Of a DNA stretch of 64,000 nucleotides, positions 13,458 to 23,767 are shown one piece after another. Position 1 is the stretch's first letter. Each line of letters begins with the position of its first letter. This DNA comes from Deltaproteobacteria bacterium (GTDB taxonomy: Bacteria; Desulfobacterota; Desulfarculia; Desulfarculales; Desulfarculaceae): positions 67,885 through 131,884 of the forward strand of contig JAHLLK010000008.1 of assembly GCA_020444165.1 (NCBI GenBank), written 5' to 3'. Both the position numbers and the translations under genes were made by a program. Below the pieces are notes generated by a model. That model saw only the letters and a program-made list of their open reading frames with translations. It did not search any database and had not been told where the DNA came from.

Positions 13458-15740
13458 ATGCTGGCCAGAGCTACCGGCCGGGTGGACGCCTTGGGAGAGT
13501 TTCTCGCGGCCCATCCCGGGTTTTTGGAGAAGCTCCCGGAAAACCTGCAACCTTTTTACCTGACCATCTGCGGCTACATCACCCATTTGCGCTCGGCCAA
13601 GTCCCGGGTCTACTTCATGGAAATGTTCCAACTGGTGCAGGGGCTGGCCGGCCGGGAAGACGCCCGGGTGCTGTTGGAAGAGGCCGTGGCCATGGGGCCC
13701 CGCCAATGGGCCCTGGTGAAGCCTTTTCTGGAGACCGCCCGCGGCCTGGAGGGCTCCGAGGAATCCCTCCGGACCTACGCCCGCTTCGTGCGCGCCCTGG
13801 CCACCAGCGACATGGACGTGGCCCTGGTGTTCCTGAACCAGACACCCGGCGCCCTGGAGCGCTTCGGCCCCGCCGATCTGTTGGGTTGGGGGCGGCCCGC
13901 CCTGGAGTGCCTGGAGGCCGGCCGCCTCATGTGGAAGCCGGCCCGGGCCTATCTGGAGGAGGCGGTGACCGACCGCTGCGCCACCACCCGGGAGCGCTGG
14001 TGCTTCCTCCTGGAGCAGGCCCAGGTGGTGGCCATGGTCTCCGAGAACGCGGCCGAGGCCTTCATCCGCCTGGGCAGCCAGGCCTGTCTGCTCCTGAACG
14101 AGGAAGAGACCAAGGCCTGGGTGGACCAGGGGCTCAAGACCTCGGTGGGCGAGGAGGATCTGGTCGACTATTTCAAGGCCGTGTCCTTTCGCTCCCTGGC
14201 CAGCCGCGACAATCTGGCTTCGGGCCTGCCGCTGACCCGGGCCGCCGGCACCCTGGCCCTGTTGTGCGAGGCCTTTTTGGGCCGGCCGCTCAAGATCAGG
14301 GCCAACAGCAGCCTGGCCGGGGTGGCCGGCTTCCGGGGCGGGGGGGCCACCGACGGCTCCACGGTGTACCTGCCGCCCACGGTGCCCGGCTTCTCCCACT
14401 ACAAGCTCATGGCCCTGCACCAGGCCGCGCTGCTCCGGAACGCCGACCACAACCCCCGGGACCTTTCGCCGGACGAGCACGCCGCGGCTCATTTGGTGGC
14501 CGACGCCAAGCTGTTGGAGGTGATGCCCGGGCTCAAGGCAGAGATGGCCCACCTGGCCGGGGAGGAGTTCCCGGCCGAGTACCCCCACGACCTGCCGCGG
14601 CCCGGCCTGGATCTCCCCTGGTGGGGCGATTACCTGCCCCACCTCACCCGCCAGACCCGGTCCACCGTGGAACGCATCAAGACCAAGGCCGCGGAGGAAG
14701 TGGACCTGCCGCCCGAGGTGCTGGAGCGTTTGGTGACCTACATGATGTCCCAGGGCCAGCGGGACGAGAACGCCATCTGGAACCAGCTCACCCTCATGTT
14801 CGACGACCTGGAGATGCTCTCCCCGGACGCCGAGGACCTGGAGGAGAATTTCCAGACCTTCTTCTACAAGGAATGGGACGCCAACCAGATGGACTACAAG
14901 TCCGACTGGTGCCTGGTGCGGCAGCGGCGGCCCCCCAGCGACCCCAATGACTTCGTGGCCCGCACCCGGGACCGCATGAGCGGGCTCATCGGGCTGATCC
15001 GCCGCCAGTTCACCCGCCTGAAGCCCGAACAGTTCAAGCGCTACCGGGCCCAGCCCGCCGGCGACGACCTGGACCTGGACGCCCTGGTGGAGGCGGTGGT
15101 GGACATGACCCTGGGGGCCTCCTACAATGACAACGTGTACATCCGCCGCGACAAGCGGGTCAGGGACGTGGGGGTCTTGTTCCTGGTGGACCTCTCGGGC
15201 TCCACGGCCGAGGTGGTCAAGGGCCGGCGGGTCATCGACCTCCAGAAGGAGGCCATGGTGCTCATGAGCGAGGCCCTGGACACCCTGGGCGATCCCTTTG
15301 CCATCTTCGGCTTTTCCTCCCGGGGCCGCTTCCGGGTGGACCTCTGGTCGGTGAAGGATTTTGGCGAGCCCTGGTCGGCCAACGCCCAGTACCGCCTGGG
15401 CGCCCTGGAGCCCCTGAACCTCACCCGAATGGGCGCGGTGATCCGCCACGGCATCCACAAGCTGGCCAACCTGCCGGCCACCATCAAGCTGCTGATCATC
15501 CTCACCGACGGCCGGCCCTATGACCTGGAGTACGGCAACCTGGAATACGCCTGCCACGACACCAAAAAGGCGCTGATGGAGTGCAAGAACCACCGCATCA
15601 ACCCCTTCATCATCACCAGCGACCAGAAGGGGGCGGACTACCTGAAGTTCATCTCCCCGGAAACCCAGGCCATCATCGTGCCCCAGGTGGAGCTGTTGCC
15701 CTTCAAGCTGCCGGCCATGTATAAGAGGCTTACCACCTGA
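13458..15740 (+). CDS. VWA-domain protein, NorD/CbbO-like partner of the MoxR ATPase
   Basis: A 760-residue protein. The N-terminal two thirds are helical with no motif that I recognise. The C-terminal third (about 570-760) is a von Willebrand factor A domain with the metal-ion-dependent adhesion motif DLSGS near residue 580 and ILTDGRPYD near 685. This matches NorD/CbbO proteins, which pair with NorQ/CbbQ ATPases as enzyme-activating chaperones. It follows the ATPase gene by 7 bases. Nothing nearby identifies the client, although the downstream DUF2284 gene encodes a Cys-rich metal-binding protein. Confidence 0.85.
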   Translation: MLARATGRVDALGEFLAAHPGFLEKLPENLQPFYLTICGYITHLRSAKSRVYFMEMFQLVQGLAGREDARVLLEEAVAMGPRQWALVKPFLETARGLEGSEESLRTYARFVRALATSDMDVALVFLNQTPGALERFGPADLLGWGRPALECLEAGRLMWKPARAYLEEAVTDRCATTRERWCFLLEQAQVVAMVSENAAEAFIRLGSQACLLLNEEETKAWVDQGLKTSVGEEDLVDYFKAVSFRSLASRDNLASGLPLTRAAGTLALLCEAFLGRPLKIRANSSLAGVAGFRGGGATDGSTVYLPPTVPGFSHYKLMALHQAALLRNADHNPRDLSPDEHAAAHLVADAKLLEVMPGLKAEMAHLAGEEFPAEYPHDLPRPGLDLPWWGDYLPHLTRQTRSTVERIKTKAAEEVDLPPEVLERLVTYMMSQGQRDENAIWNQLTLMFDDLEMLSPDAEDLEENFQTFFYKEWDANQMDYKSDWCLVRQRRPPSDPNDFVARTRDRMSGLIGLIRRQFTRLKPEQFKRYRAQPAGDDLDLDALVEAVVDMTLGASYNDNVYIRRDKRVRDVGVLFLVDLSGSTAEVVKGRRVIDLQKEAMVLMSEALDTLGDPFAIFGFSSRGRFRVDLWSVKDFGEPWSANAQYRLGALEPLNLTRMGAVIRHGIHKLANLPATIKLLIILTDGRPYDLEYGNLEYACHDTKKALMECKNHRINPFIITSDQKGADYLKFISPETQAIIVPQVELLPFKLPAMYKRLTT

Positions 15741-15825
15741 TGGCAGGTCGTTGAATGACCGCCGGCCGAACGTGCCAGGGATGGACTCTCTCAACATCCT
15801 GAAAAAGAACCGAAAGGACACCCGC

Positions 15826-16332
15826 ATGGACCCCAAATACAAGCCCCTGGAAGAAAAGGCCATGGCCCTGGGCGCCGGGGACGCCAAGCTCATGGACACC
15901 AAGGACGTGGCGTTCGATCCGCGGTCGTATCTGAAGTGCCGCTTCGGCTGCAACCGCTGGGGCAAATACTGGACCTGCCCGCCCAACCTGAACCTCGGCC
16001 CCGAGACTTTCCACGAGGCCTTTGACCGTTACAGCACGGCCCTGGTGGTGAGCGCCCCGGACCCCAAGAAATCCCAGGAGATCACCCTGGAGCTGGAAAA
16101 ATTGGCCATGCTGGAGCACGGCAGCATGTTCGCCATGGCGCTGGTCCTGTGCGTGATGTGCGACGAATGCGCCTTCCCCGAGCCCTGCCGCTTCCCCCAC
16201 AAGGCCCGGCCCTCCATGGACGCCTACGGCATGGACATCGGGGCCACCGTGGCGCCCCTGGGCATGGAGGTGAAGTTCGACCAGGACGGCAAACTCCTGC
16301 CCTCCTGGTACTCCATGGTGCTCTTGGATTAG
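15826..16332 (+). CDS. DUF2284 predicted metal-binding protein
   Basis: A 168-residue Cys-rich protein of the DUF2284 type. The motifs are LKCRFGCNRWGKYWTCPP near residues 31-48 and CVMCDECAFPEPCRFPHKAR near 110-129, together eight or more cysteines suited to Fe-S or zinc binding. The function of the family is not established. I chose ATG at 15826 because AAAGGA lies 7 bases upstream; in-frame ATGs at 15751 and 15781 would lengthen it without adding family sequence. A terminator follows at 16364. Confidence 0.8.
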   Translation: MDPKYKPLEEKAMALGAGDAKLMDTKDVAFDPRSYLKCRFGCNRWGKYWTCPPNLNLGPETFHEAFDRYSTALVVSAPDPKKSQEITLELEKLAMLEHGSMFAMALVLCVMCDECAFPEPCRFPHKARPSMDAYGMDIGATVAPLGMEVKFDQDGKLLPSWYSMVLLD

Positions 16333-16363
16333 GGTTAGGGCGAGAACCTGCGATCCTTCCCGG

Positions 16364-16404
16364 GGAGGCCGCCTGCCGCAGCAGCGGGGGTCGGCCTCCT
16401 TTTT
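16364..16404 (+). terminator. Rho-independent terminator after the DUF2284 gene
   Basis: GGAGGCCG (16364-16371) pairs with CGGCCTCC (16392-16399) and is followed by TTTTTCTTTCT. It lies 32 bases after the stop codon. Confidence 0.75.
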
Positions 16405-16478
16405 CTTTCTCTTGGGTGGGCGCGGCCGCTATCATGGCCTTGTGCACCCAGGGAGACCCACGGCAGGGAGACGCGGCC

Positions 16479-17258
16479 ATGAAGTGGCTGGCCAGCATGG
16501 ACAACAACTTCTTCTTCACGGTCTGCGACGTGCTCCTGGACCTGAAGGAGGCGCGGGAAAAGGGCGGGAACCGGCTGACCATCCCCCTGGTGCCCATGAA
16601 GCGCCGTTTCCAGGAGTTGAACCCGGCCACGGGAGGCGGCAGCCTGGAGGCCTATGGTGAGAGCCGCAGCGTGGCGGCAGGCTTCCTGCGCGACGTGGGC
16701 GTGATCCGCGACCTCCGGGAGACCCGCCAGGACCACCCCTGGGGCAGCCGCCTGGAGCTTTCCGTGGCCGAGCCCCTGTTTCCCCTGGCCCTCACCGCGG
16801 TCAAGGAGGAATACGCCCGCCGCGCAGCTCCCCCGCCGGGCCAGACCCCGGCCCCGGCCGCGGAGGGCCTGCCCTGGGGGCTGTTGCACCCGGGGCTCGG
16901 CCGGGTGGCCCGGGAGCCCTGGGAGCGGGGGGAGCGCGGCCGGGCCCTGGCCGCCGGCCGGGACCTGGTGCTCGCCCGCCTGGCCGAGGCGGTGGCCCGC
17001 CGCGGCGGCGGCCGGCCCAGCGGGCGGGAGCTGATCCACCGGGCCCTGGACCCGCCCCGGCCCCTGGTCTGCCTGGCCGATCTGGGCGCCGGCCCGGGCC
17101 GCCTGGCCCAGGAAGGCTACCGGGACCTGTTCCTGGGCCTTTGGGAGACCCTGGAGAGCGGCCTGCCCACGGCCGAGGCCGAGCTGAACGGCCGCACCGC
17201 GGCGCACTTCCTCTTTCTGCTCAGCCTCTGCCTGGAAAGGCTGGATTATGCGGATTGA
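16479..17258 (+). CDS. Unknown protein with a C-terminal region resembling the TIGR02391 (Ymh) domain
   Basis: A 259-residue soluble protein. The N-terminal half starts MKWLASMDNNFFFTVCDVL and is not recognised. The middle is Pro/Arg rich. The C-terminal stretch QEGYRDLFLGLWETL followed by HFLFLLSLCLERLDYA resembles the end of the TIGR02391/Ymh domain (EG..LF.G ... S.L.RR.D.A), but the R-N-P-x-A-H motif of that HEPN-like family is missing. ATG at 16479 follows GGGAGA. The TGA stop is shared with the left end of MITE copy 2: its last two bases are the first bases of the element, and the duplicated target restores the same TGA on the other side, so the insertion left the protein intact. Confidence 0.55.
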   Translation: MKWLASMDNNFFFTVCDVLLDLKEAREKGGNRLTIPLVPMKRRFQELNPATGGGSLEAYGESRSVAAGFLRDVGVIRDLRETRQDHPWGSRLELSVAEPLFPLALTAVKEEYARRAAPPPGQTPAPAAEGLPWGLLHPGLGRVAREPWERGERGRALAAGRDLVLARLAEAVARRGGGRPSGRELIHRALDPPRPLVCLADLGAGPGRLAQEGYRDLFLGLWETLESGLPTAEAELNGRTAAHFLFLLSLCLERLDYAD

Positions 17259-17504
17259 GGCCATTGCATGGTGAAACACATAAAACATATTGATATTATG
17301 TCAAAAAGGGCTGTGAAACAAGATTACGGCAGGCAATGGCCGATGCGGGCCAAGGATGGCCCGCCAAATTGCAAGCTTAAAAAAGCTTGCAATTTGTGAG
17401 GCTTGGCAAAACCCGGGCCCCCGGCAAGCTCTGCTTGCTGGGGTGGAGTCACGTTTTTGCCAAGCCGACATTGCACGGGGCAGGACGCCCCGTGCAATGC
17501 TCTC
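17257..17504 (+). mobile_element. MITE-like element, copy 2 (248 bp, target duplication GGATT)
   Basis: Same element and orientation as copy 1, flanked by GGATT at 17252-17256 and 17505-17509. In the long inner stem the base pair at 17402/17464 is C-G where copy 1 has G-C, a compensatory double change that keeps the stem. It is inserted at the very end of the preceding gene. Confidence 0.92.
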
Positions 17505-17541
17505 GGATTGACGTTGGGAGTCTATTGGGAGAATTGGGAAT

Positions 17542-17589
17542 GTGGGGGGAAGGGGTCCTTTTTTGAAAAAAAGGACCCCTTCCCCCCAC
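17542..17589. repeat. Hairpin-family repeat, copy B
   Basis: The stem starts GTGGGGGGAAGGGGTCC and closes with GGACCCCTTCCCCCCAC around a T6-g-A7 centre, then the conserved C-run and AAAAAACTT tail (to about 17613). Compared with copy A the arms differ at matching positions on both sides. Confidence 0.75.
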
Positions 17590-17750
17590 GCCCCCCTTCC
17601 CCCAAAAAACTTTATAGTTTTAAGTATGTTATAGTTGACTGCTTTCGAGCCTGAATTTCTTTTAAAAAGGGGTGGTGAGCTGAAGAGAGCCATGGCGCGC
17701 ATACTCCGACCTACGCCCGGCCCGAACTCCCGACGGCCAGAGGTGCGCCC

Positions 17751-18602
17751 GTGAGCCTGGCCGCGGAGATCCTGGCCCAGATGGAGGACCTGCCGGCCCT
17801 GCCCGCCGTGGTGGGCCGGGTCATGGCCCTTTCCCGGGACCCCGAGTTCGCCATGGGGGATCTGGTGGAGGCGGTGCGCCTGGACCCCGGCATCACCGCC
17901 ACGGTGCTCCGGCTGTGCAACTCGCCGTTCTACGGGCTCCGCCAGCCGGTCAGTTCCCTGGAGCGGGCCCTGCCCCACCTGGGCACGGCCAAGCTCATTG
18001 AGATCACCCTGGCCTCGGCCGTGGCCAGCTTCTTCCAGGGCGAGCAGCCGGGTTATCTGCTATCCCGCGGCCAACTCTGGCGGCACAGCATCACCGTGGC
18101 GCTGATCGCCGGGCAACTGGCCCAGGACCGCGGCCTGGCCGAGCCGGCCACCCTGCACACCGCGGGGTTGTTGCACGACGTGGGCAAGCTGGTCCTGGCC
18201 GCGCACATCAACCAGGAGTTCCCGGAGATCGGGCGGTTGGTGTTGGTGGAGGGCAAAGAGCTGGTGGAGGCGGAGCGGGAGGTCTTGGGCATCGATCACG
18301 CCGAACTGGGGGGGCAGGTGGCGGACCGCTGGAACCTCTCCGCTCCGGTGGCCCAGGTGATCCGCCATCACCACAGTCCGGCCCAGGCCCCGGGCGACCG
18401 CGAGCTGGTGAACCTGGCCACCCTGGCCGACTACCTGGCCCACGCGGTGAGCGAGGAATACCGCCTGGGCCCCGAGCCGCTGGTGCCCCCCACCAGCCTG
18501 ATCATCGACCTCCGGCTGGCCCCGGCCGATCTCCGGCGGCTGACCCACCAGATGCACGGCCTGCTGGAGAACGCCGGCGACCTGTTGGCCCTGGCCGGCT
18601 GA
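17751..18602 (+). CDS. HDOD-domain signalling protein
   Basis: A 283-residue protein that is almost entirely one HDOD domain. LPALPAVVGRVM near residues 13-24, LRLCNSPFYGLRQPVSSLERAL near 58-79 and LLHDVGKLVLAAH near 137-149 are the usual blocks. HDOD proteins are non-catalytic or weakly catalytic relatives of HD phosphohydrolases found in two-component and motility signalling. GTG start at 17751 with GAGGTG 5 bases upstream. It is convergent with the AMMECR1 gene. The partner system is not visible nearby. Confidence 0.85.
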   Translation: MSLAAEILAQMEDLPALPAVVGRVMALSRDPEFAMGDLVEAVRLDPGITATVLRLCNSPFYGLRQPVSSLERALPHLGTAKLIEITLASAVASFFQGEQPGYLLSRGQLWRHSITVALIAGQLAQDRGLAEPATLHTAGLLHDVGKLVLAAHINQEFPEIGRLVLVEGKELVEAEREVLGIDHAELGGQVADRWNLSAPVAQVIRHHHSPAQAPGDRELVNLATLADYLAHAVSEEYRLGPEPLVPPTSLIIDLRLAPADLRRLTHQMHGLLENAGDLLALAG

Positions 18603-18656
18603 GCCGGGAAGCGCCGGGTCCGGGGCGGCGTGCGGCCCGGGGGACGTCCGCCCCCC

Positions 18657-19226
18657 TCAGCCCAGCATATCTTTCTCCCCGAACACCTCCGCGCTGAAGA
18701 CGAGGATCTGCACCTTTTCGTCCCGCCAGCAGCCCTGGGGCAGGCCGGCCTTCAGGCAGGTGTGGTCCAGGAAGGTGTCGCGGTCCCAGCCCTGCTCCGT
18801 GGCCACCTGGGGCAAAAGCACCCCCCGGCCCCAGGGGCTGACCAGGTAGATGCCGTGCTTGCCCACCTCGATCTGGTTCACGTCGTCGATGGGGGTCAGG
18901 GGCGAAAGCACGCTGATCTCCAGGTCGATCTCCGGCACTTCCGCGGCCCGCACCGGGGAAAAGCGGGGGTCCTGGGTGGCGGCGGCCCGGGCCATTTGGC
19001 GCACGTTTTCCACCAGGGCCGCGTCGCTGGTGAAGTTGCCGATGCAGCCCCGCAGTTGGCCCTGGCGGTGCAGGGTCACGAAGGCCCCCCGGTGGAAGTC
19101 GAGCCCCGGCAGGTCGGTGGGGACCGGCGAGGGCGTGGAGTGGTGGGTCACCTCCTCCAGGATCCCCCGGGCCACGGCCAGGAGGCGTTTTCTCTCTTCG
19201 GCGGTCAGTTGACGGTCATCACTCAT
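18657..19226 (-). CDS. AMMECR1-domain protein
   Basis: A 189-residue protein of the AMMECR1 family. Diagnostic are LRGCIGNFTSD near residues 58-68, a DPRFSPV segment near 86 and GIYLVSPWGRGVLLPQVATE near 125-144. In bacteria AMMECR1 domains often occur beside MEMO-like or radical SAM proteins and are suspected of acting in nucleotide or protein modification, but no reaction is settled. ATG at 19226 has GGAG 8 bases upstream; an in-frame GTG at 19235 is the alternative. It begins just after the Nudix gene, likely one transcript. Confidence 0.85.
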   Translation of the reverse strand: MSDDRQLTAEERKRLLAVARGILEEVTHHSTPSPVPTDLPGLDFHRGAFVTLHRQGQLRGCIGNFTSDAALVENVRQMARAAATQDPRFSPVRAAEVPEIDLEISVLSPLTPIDDVNQIEVGKHGIYLVSPWGRGVLLPQVATEQGWDRDTFLDHTCLKAGLPQGCWRDEKVQILVFSAEVFGEKDMLG

Positions 19227-19231
19227 CGTTA

Positions 19232-19723
19232 TCACTCCAAATCCTGGTCAGCGGGGGCGGCCGGCCGCCGGCCCTCCCGCCAGGCCCGGTAGTGGGCCAA
19301 GATTTTCCCATGGTCAAAGCACAAGCTTGCGGGCGCCGCGGCCGGCGCCACCACCCGCACCCGGCCCGCGTCGTCCCCGGCCCGGGGCTCCCCCGCGGCC
19401 CGGCCCACGAACACGGTGGAGAGGTTGTGCTGCCGGGGGTCGCGGTCCGGGCGGGAATACACGCCCAACAGCGCCACCAGCTCCAAGGTGAGCCCGGTCT
19501 CCTCGGCCGCTTCGCGCCGGGCCGCCTGCTCCACGCTCTCCCCATAGTCCACGAAACCCCCGGGCAGGGCCCAACCCAGGGGAGGGTTCTTGCGCTCGAT
19601 CAACACGATGGGCGGTGGGTCCCCCTGATCGGTCAGCTCAATGACCACGTCCACGGTGGGGAAGGGGTTGCGGTAGACTTTGACTTCCCCACCGCAATGG
19701 GGGCAAATCAAGGTTCGGGGCAC
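19232..19723 (-). CDS. Nudix hydrolase
   Basis: A 163-residue Nudix hydrolase with an N-terminal CPHCGG knuckle. The Nudix box is complete: GGFVDYGESVEQ then AARREAAEETGL near residues 55-78. GVYSRPDRDPRQH in the following strand is common in ADP-ribose or NADH pyrophosphatase-like members, though the substrate is not defined. GTG start at 19723 with AAGGAGG 6 bases upstream, a decisive signal over longer readings. The gene overlaps the end of the preceding Cys-rich gene by 16 bases. Confidence 0.88.
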   Translation of the reverse strand: MPRTLICPHCGGEVKVYRNPFPTVDVVIELTDQGDPPPIVLIERKNPPLGWALPGGFVDYGESVEQAARREAAEETGLTLELVALLGVYSRPDRDPRQHNLSTVFVGRAAGEPRAGDDAGRVRVVAPAAAPASLCFDHGKILAHYRAWREGRRPAAPADQDLE

Positions 19724-20103
19724 GCTTGTCCTCCTTCGGCTCGGCGGGCCAGGTATTCGGGGCAGCGTCCCGGGCACAGGGGCAAGAGCCGCAGGCAATA
19801 GACCAAATACTGCTGCCGGCAGATCTGGCCGTCGGCCGTGGGCACGAAATGCGGGCATTCCAGGCGGGCCAGGTCGGCCAGGTTTTTATCCATCAGGTGC
19901 CGCCGGGCGGTTTCCCGCTGCCCGGGGTCGGCCAGGCGTTGCAGACGGTGCAGGCGGTCCAGGGCCTGGGCCCCCAAGCGGCGGCGCTCCTGCTGCAAGG
20001 GGCACAGCGCCTGCTCCGAGGCCGTGGGGCTCGAGGTGCGGGTGCAATGCCGCCGCAGATAGTAGGCGCAGCTTCGGCCTTCCAGGCGCGCCAGGGGGTT
20101 CAT
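19708..20103 (-). CDS. Small Cys-rich protein of unknown function
   Basis: A 131-residue basic protein that I do not recognise. Cysteines occur in CAYYLRRHC near residues 12-20, LCPL near 34, LECPHF near 81, and QICRQQYLVYCLRLLPLCPGRC near the end, enough to bind one or two metal centres. It is the first gene of a reverse-strand group with the Nudix and AMMECR1 genes. ATG at 20103 has GGACGTG upstream at a moderate distance, so the start is less certain. Confidence 0.55.
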   Translation of the reverse strand: MNPLARLEGRSCAYYLRRHCTRTSSPTASEQALCPLQQERRRLGAQALDRLHRLQRLADPGQRETARRHLMDKNLADLARLECPHFVPTADGQICRQQYLVYCLRLLPLCPGRCPEYLARRAEGGQACPEP

Positions 20104-20346
20104 GGGTTCACGTCCTGCTCTCCCTGGGGGGTGGCCGGCGGGCGGCCTCTTGGCGGAGCGGAGTTCCTTCCCTCTTCCCCCCGGGAATTTAGCATTGCTC
20201 ATCCCTTTAATATTACGATTTTTTCCTGGGCCTGCACCACCCCAGCGCCGCCGGGGGCGTCGGCCGAGACTGGTTTTCCGGAGCGGCTAAGGTAAAGTAG
20301 TCGATAATGTTGATGAACTCCCTGGCAACTCCCCAAAGGGGGCCCT

Positions 20347-21825
20347 TTGTCACCCGCTGAAAAAAAATCTCCCTTGCCGCCCCCGCCGCTCCCGGCGGTG
20401 CGCCCCGCGGAAGCGGCCCCCACGCCGCCTCCCGGCCGGGTGCTGGCCGCGGTGAGCGGGGGAGGGGACTCGGTGGCCCTGGTCCACTATCTGGGCGCCT
20501 TGGCCTCGGCAGGGGGCTGGGAGGTGGTGGTGGGCCACGTGGACCACGGGCTGCGGCCCGACGCGGGCCGGGACGCGGAGTTTGTGGCGGGGCTGGCCCG
20601 GGATCTGGGTCTCACCTTTGCGCTGGCCCGGGTAAAGGTGCTTGCCCGAGGCCGCTCCCCCGAGGAGGCGGCCCGGGAGGCGCGGCGGGGGGCGCTCCGG
20701 GACCTGGCCGCGCGGGCCGGGGCCGGGGTGGTGGCCCTGGGCCATACGGCCGACGACCAGGCCGAGACCGTGTTGGCCCGGGTGCTCACCGGCGCGGGCC
20801 CCACCGGCCTGGCGGCCATGCGCCCCCTGGAAGACGGTTGGTGGCGCCCATTGCTCCATCATCGCCGGGCCGACCTCCGCGCCTGGCTCACGGCCCTGGG
20901 CCGGAAGTGGCGCGAGGACCCCACCAACCTTGCCCCGGATTTCCAGCGGAACCGCCTGCGGCACCGGGTGCTGCCCCTGGTGGAAGAGGCGGTGAACCCC
21001 CAGGCCACCCTGGCCCTGGCCCGCCTGGCCGGCATCTGCGCGGCCGAGGAGGACTACTGGGCCGGCTGGTGCGCCGAGGCCTGGCAAATCGCCGGCCGCG
21101 GGGAAGGGGACAGCCTGTGCCTGGACCTCAGGTTTTTCCGGGCCCAACACCCGGCGGCCCAGGCCCGGCTGGTGCGCCACCTGGCCCAGGCCCTCACCGG
21201 CGGGGGCCAGCATCTCTTGTCCCGGCAGGTGGCCCAGGTCTTGGAACTGGCCGCCGGCCCGCCGGGGCGGCAGCTGACCCTGCCCCGGGGCCTGACCGCC
21301 CACGCCGAGCGGGACACCCTGCGCCTGGGGCCGGCCGCCCCGCCGCCGCCCCTGGCCGCGGCGCTGGCCGGGCCGGGGGAGGTGGACCTGCCGGGCTTGG
21401 GGCAGACCCTGGTGGTGCGTCTGGCTTCCCGGCCGCCCCGCCTGGCGGCGCGGGGTCCCGTGGCCTGGCTGCCGGCCGGGGAGGTGGCCTGGCCGCTGAC
21501 CGTGCGCTGGCCCCGGCGGGGGGAGCGTTTCCACCCCCTGGGCGCGCCGGGAGCCAAGCGGCTTTCCCGGGTCTTGATCGACCGCGGGGTGCCGCCGTGG
21601 TGGCGCGCCCGCCAGGTGGTGGTGGAAGACCAGCGGGGTTTGTGGTGGGTGGGGCCCCTGTCCGTGGCCGAGCGGGCCCGCCAGGGGGAGGATGCCCTGA
21701 ATTTTGTTCAGCTTGCCCTCGTTGACACCCCCTGCCAACCCTCCTATACTAAAGTATTTTCACCTGGGGGCGAACCGGGCCATTCGGGCCATATCCCCTT
21801 GAACTCCGATGCAATATCAGAGTGA
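20347..21825 (+). CDS. tilS: tRNA(Ile)-lysidine synthetase
   Basis: A 492-residue PP-loop ATPase. The ATP-binding motif SGGGDSVALVH starts near residue 37, and HTADDQAETVL with RPLLHHRRADLRAWL confirms TilS. It converts cytidine 34 of the AUA-reading tRNA-Ile to lysidine. The C-terminal TilS domain near 400-465 includes WPRRGERFHPLGAPGAKRLS. The start is uncertain: TTG at 20347 with a G-run before it, or in-frame GTGs at 20398 and 20440. The last 35 codons overlap a near-consensus promoter for ftsH and are unlikely to be a conserved part of the enzyme. Confidence 0.88.
   Translation: MSPAEKKSPLPPPPLPAVRPAEAAPTPPPGRVLAAVSGGGDSVALVHYLGALASAGGWEVVVGHVDHGLRPDAGRDAEFVAGLARDLGLTFALARVKVLARGRSPEEAAREARRGALRDLAARAGAGVVALGHTADDQAETVLARVLTGAGPTGLAAMRPLEDGWWRPLLHHRRADLRAWLTALGRKWREDPTNLAPDFQRNRLRHRVLPLVEEAVNPQATLALARLAGICAAEEDYWAGWCAEAWQIAGRGEGDSLCLDLRFFRAQHPAAQARLVRHLAQALTGGGQHLLSRQVAQVLELAAGPPGRQLTLPRGLTAHAERDTLRLGPAAPPPPLAAALAGPGEVDLPGLGQTLVVRLASRPPRLAARGPVAWLPAGEVAWPLTVRWPRRGERFHPLGAPGAKRLSRVLIDRGVPPWWRARQVVVEDQRGLWWVGPLSVAERARQGEDALNFVQLALVDTPCQPSYTKVFSPGGEPGHSGHIPLNSDAISE
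21722..21750 (+). promoter_or_regulatory. Near-consensus sigma-70 promoter for the ftsH operon, inside the 3' end of tilS
   Basis: TTGACA (21722-21727) and TATACT (21745-21750) are exactly 17 bases apart. The ftsH start is 83 bases downstream. The promoter lies inside the tilS reading frame, so the long operon can be expressed independently of tilS. Confidence 0.75.
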
Positions 21826-21832
21826 GAACTAA

Positions 21833-23756
<1,924 letters not shown>

Positions 23757-23767
<11 letters not shown>

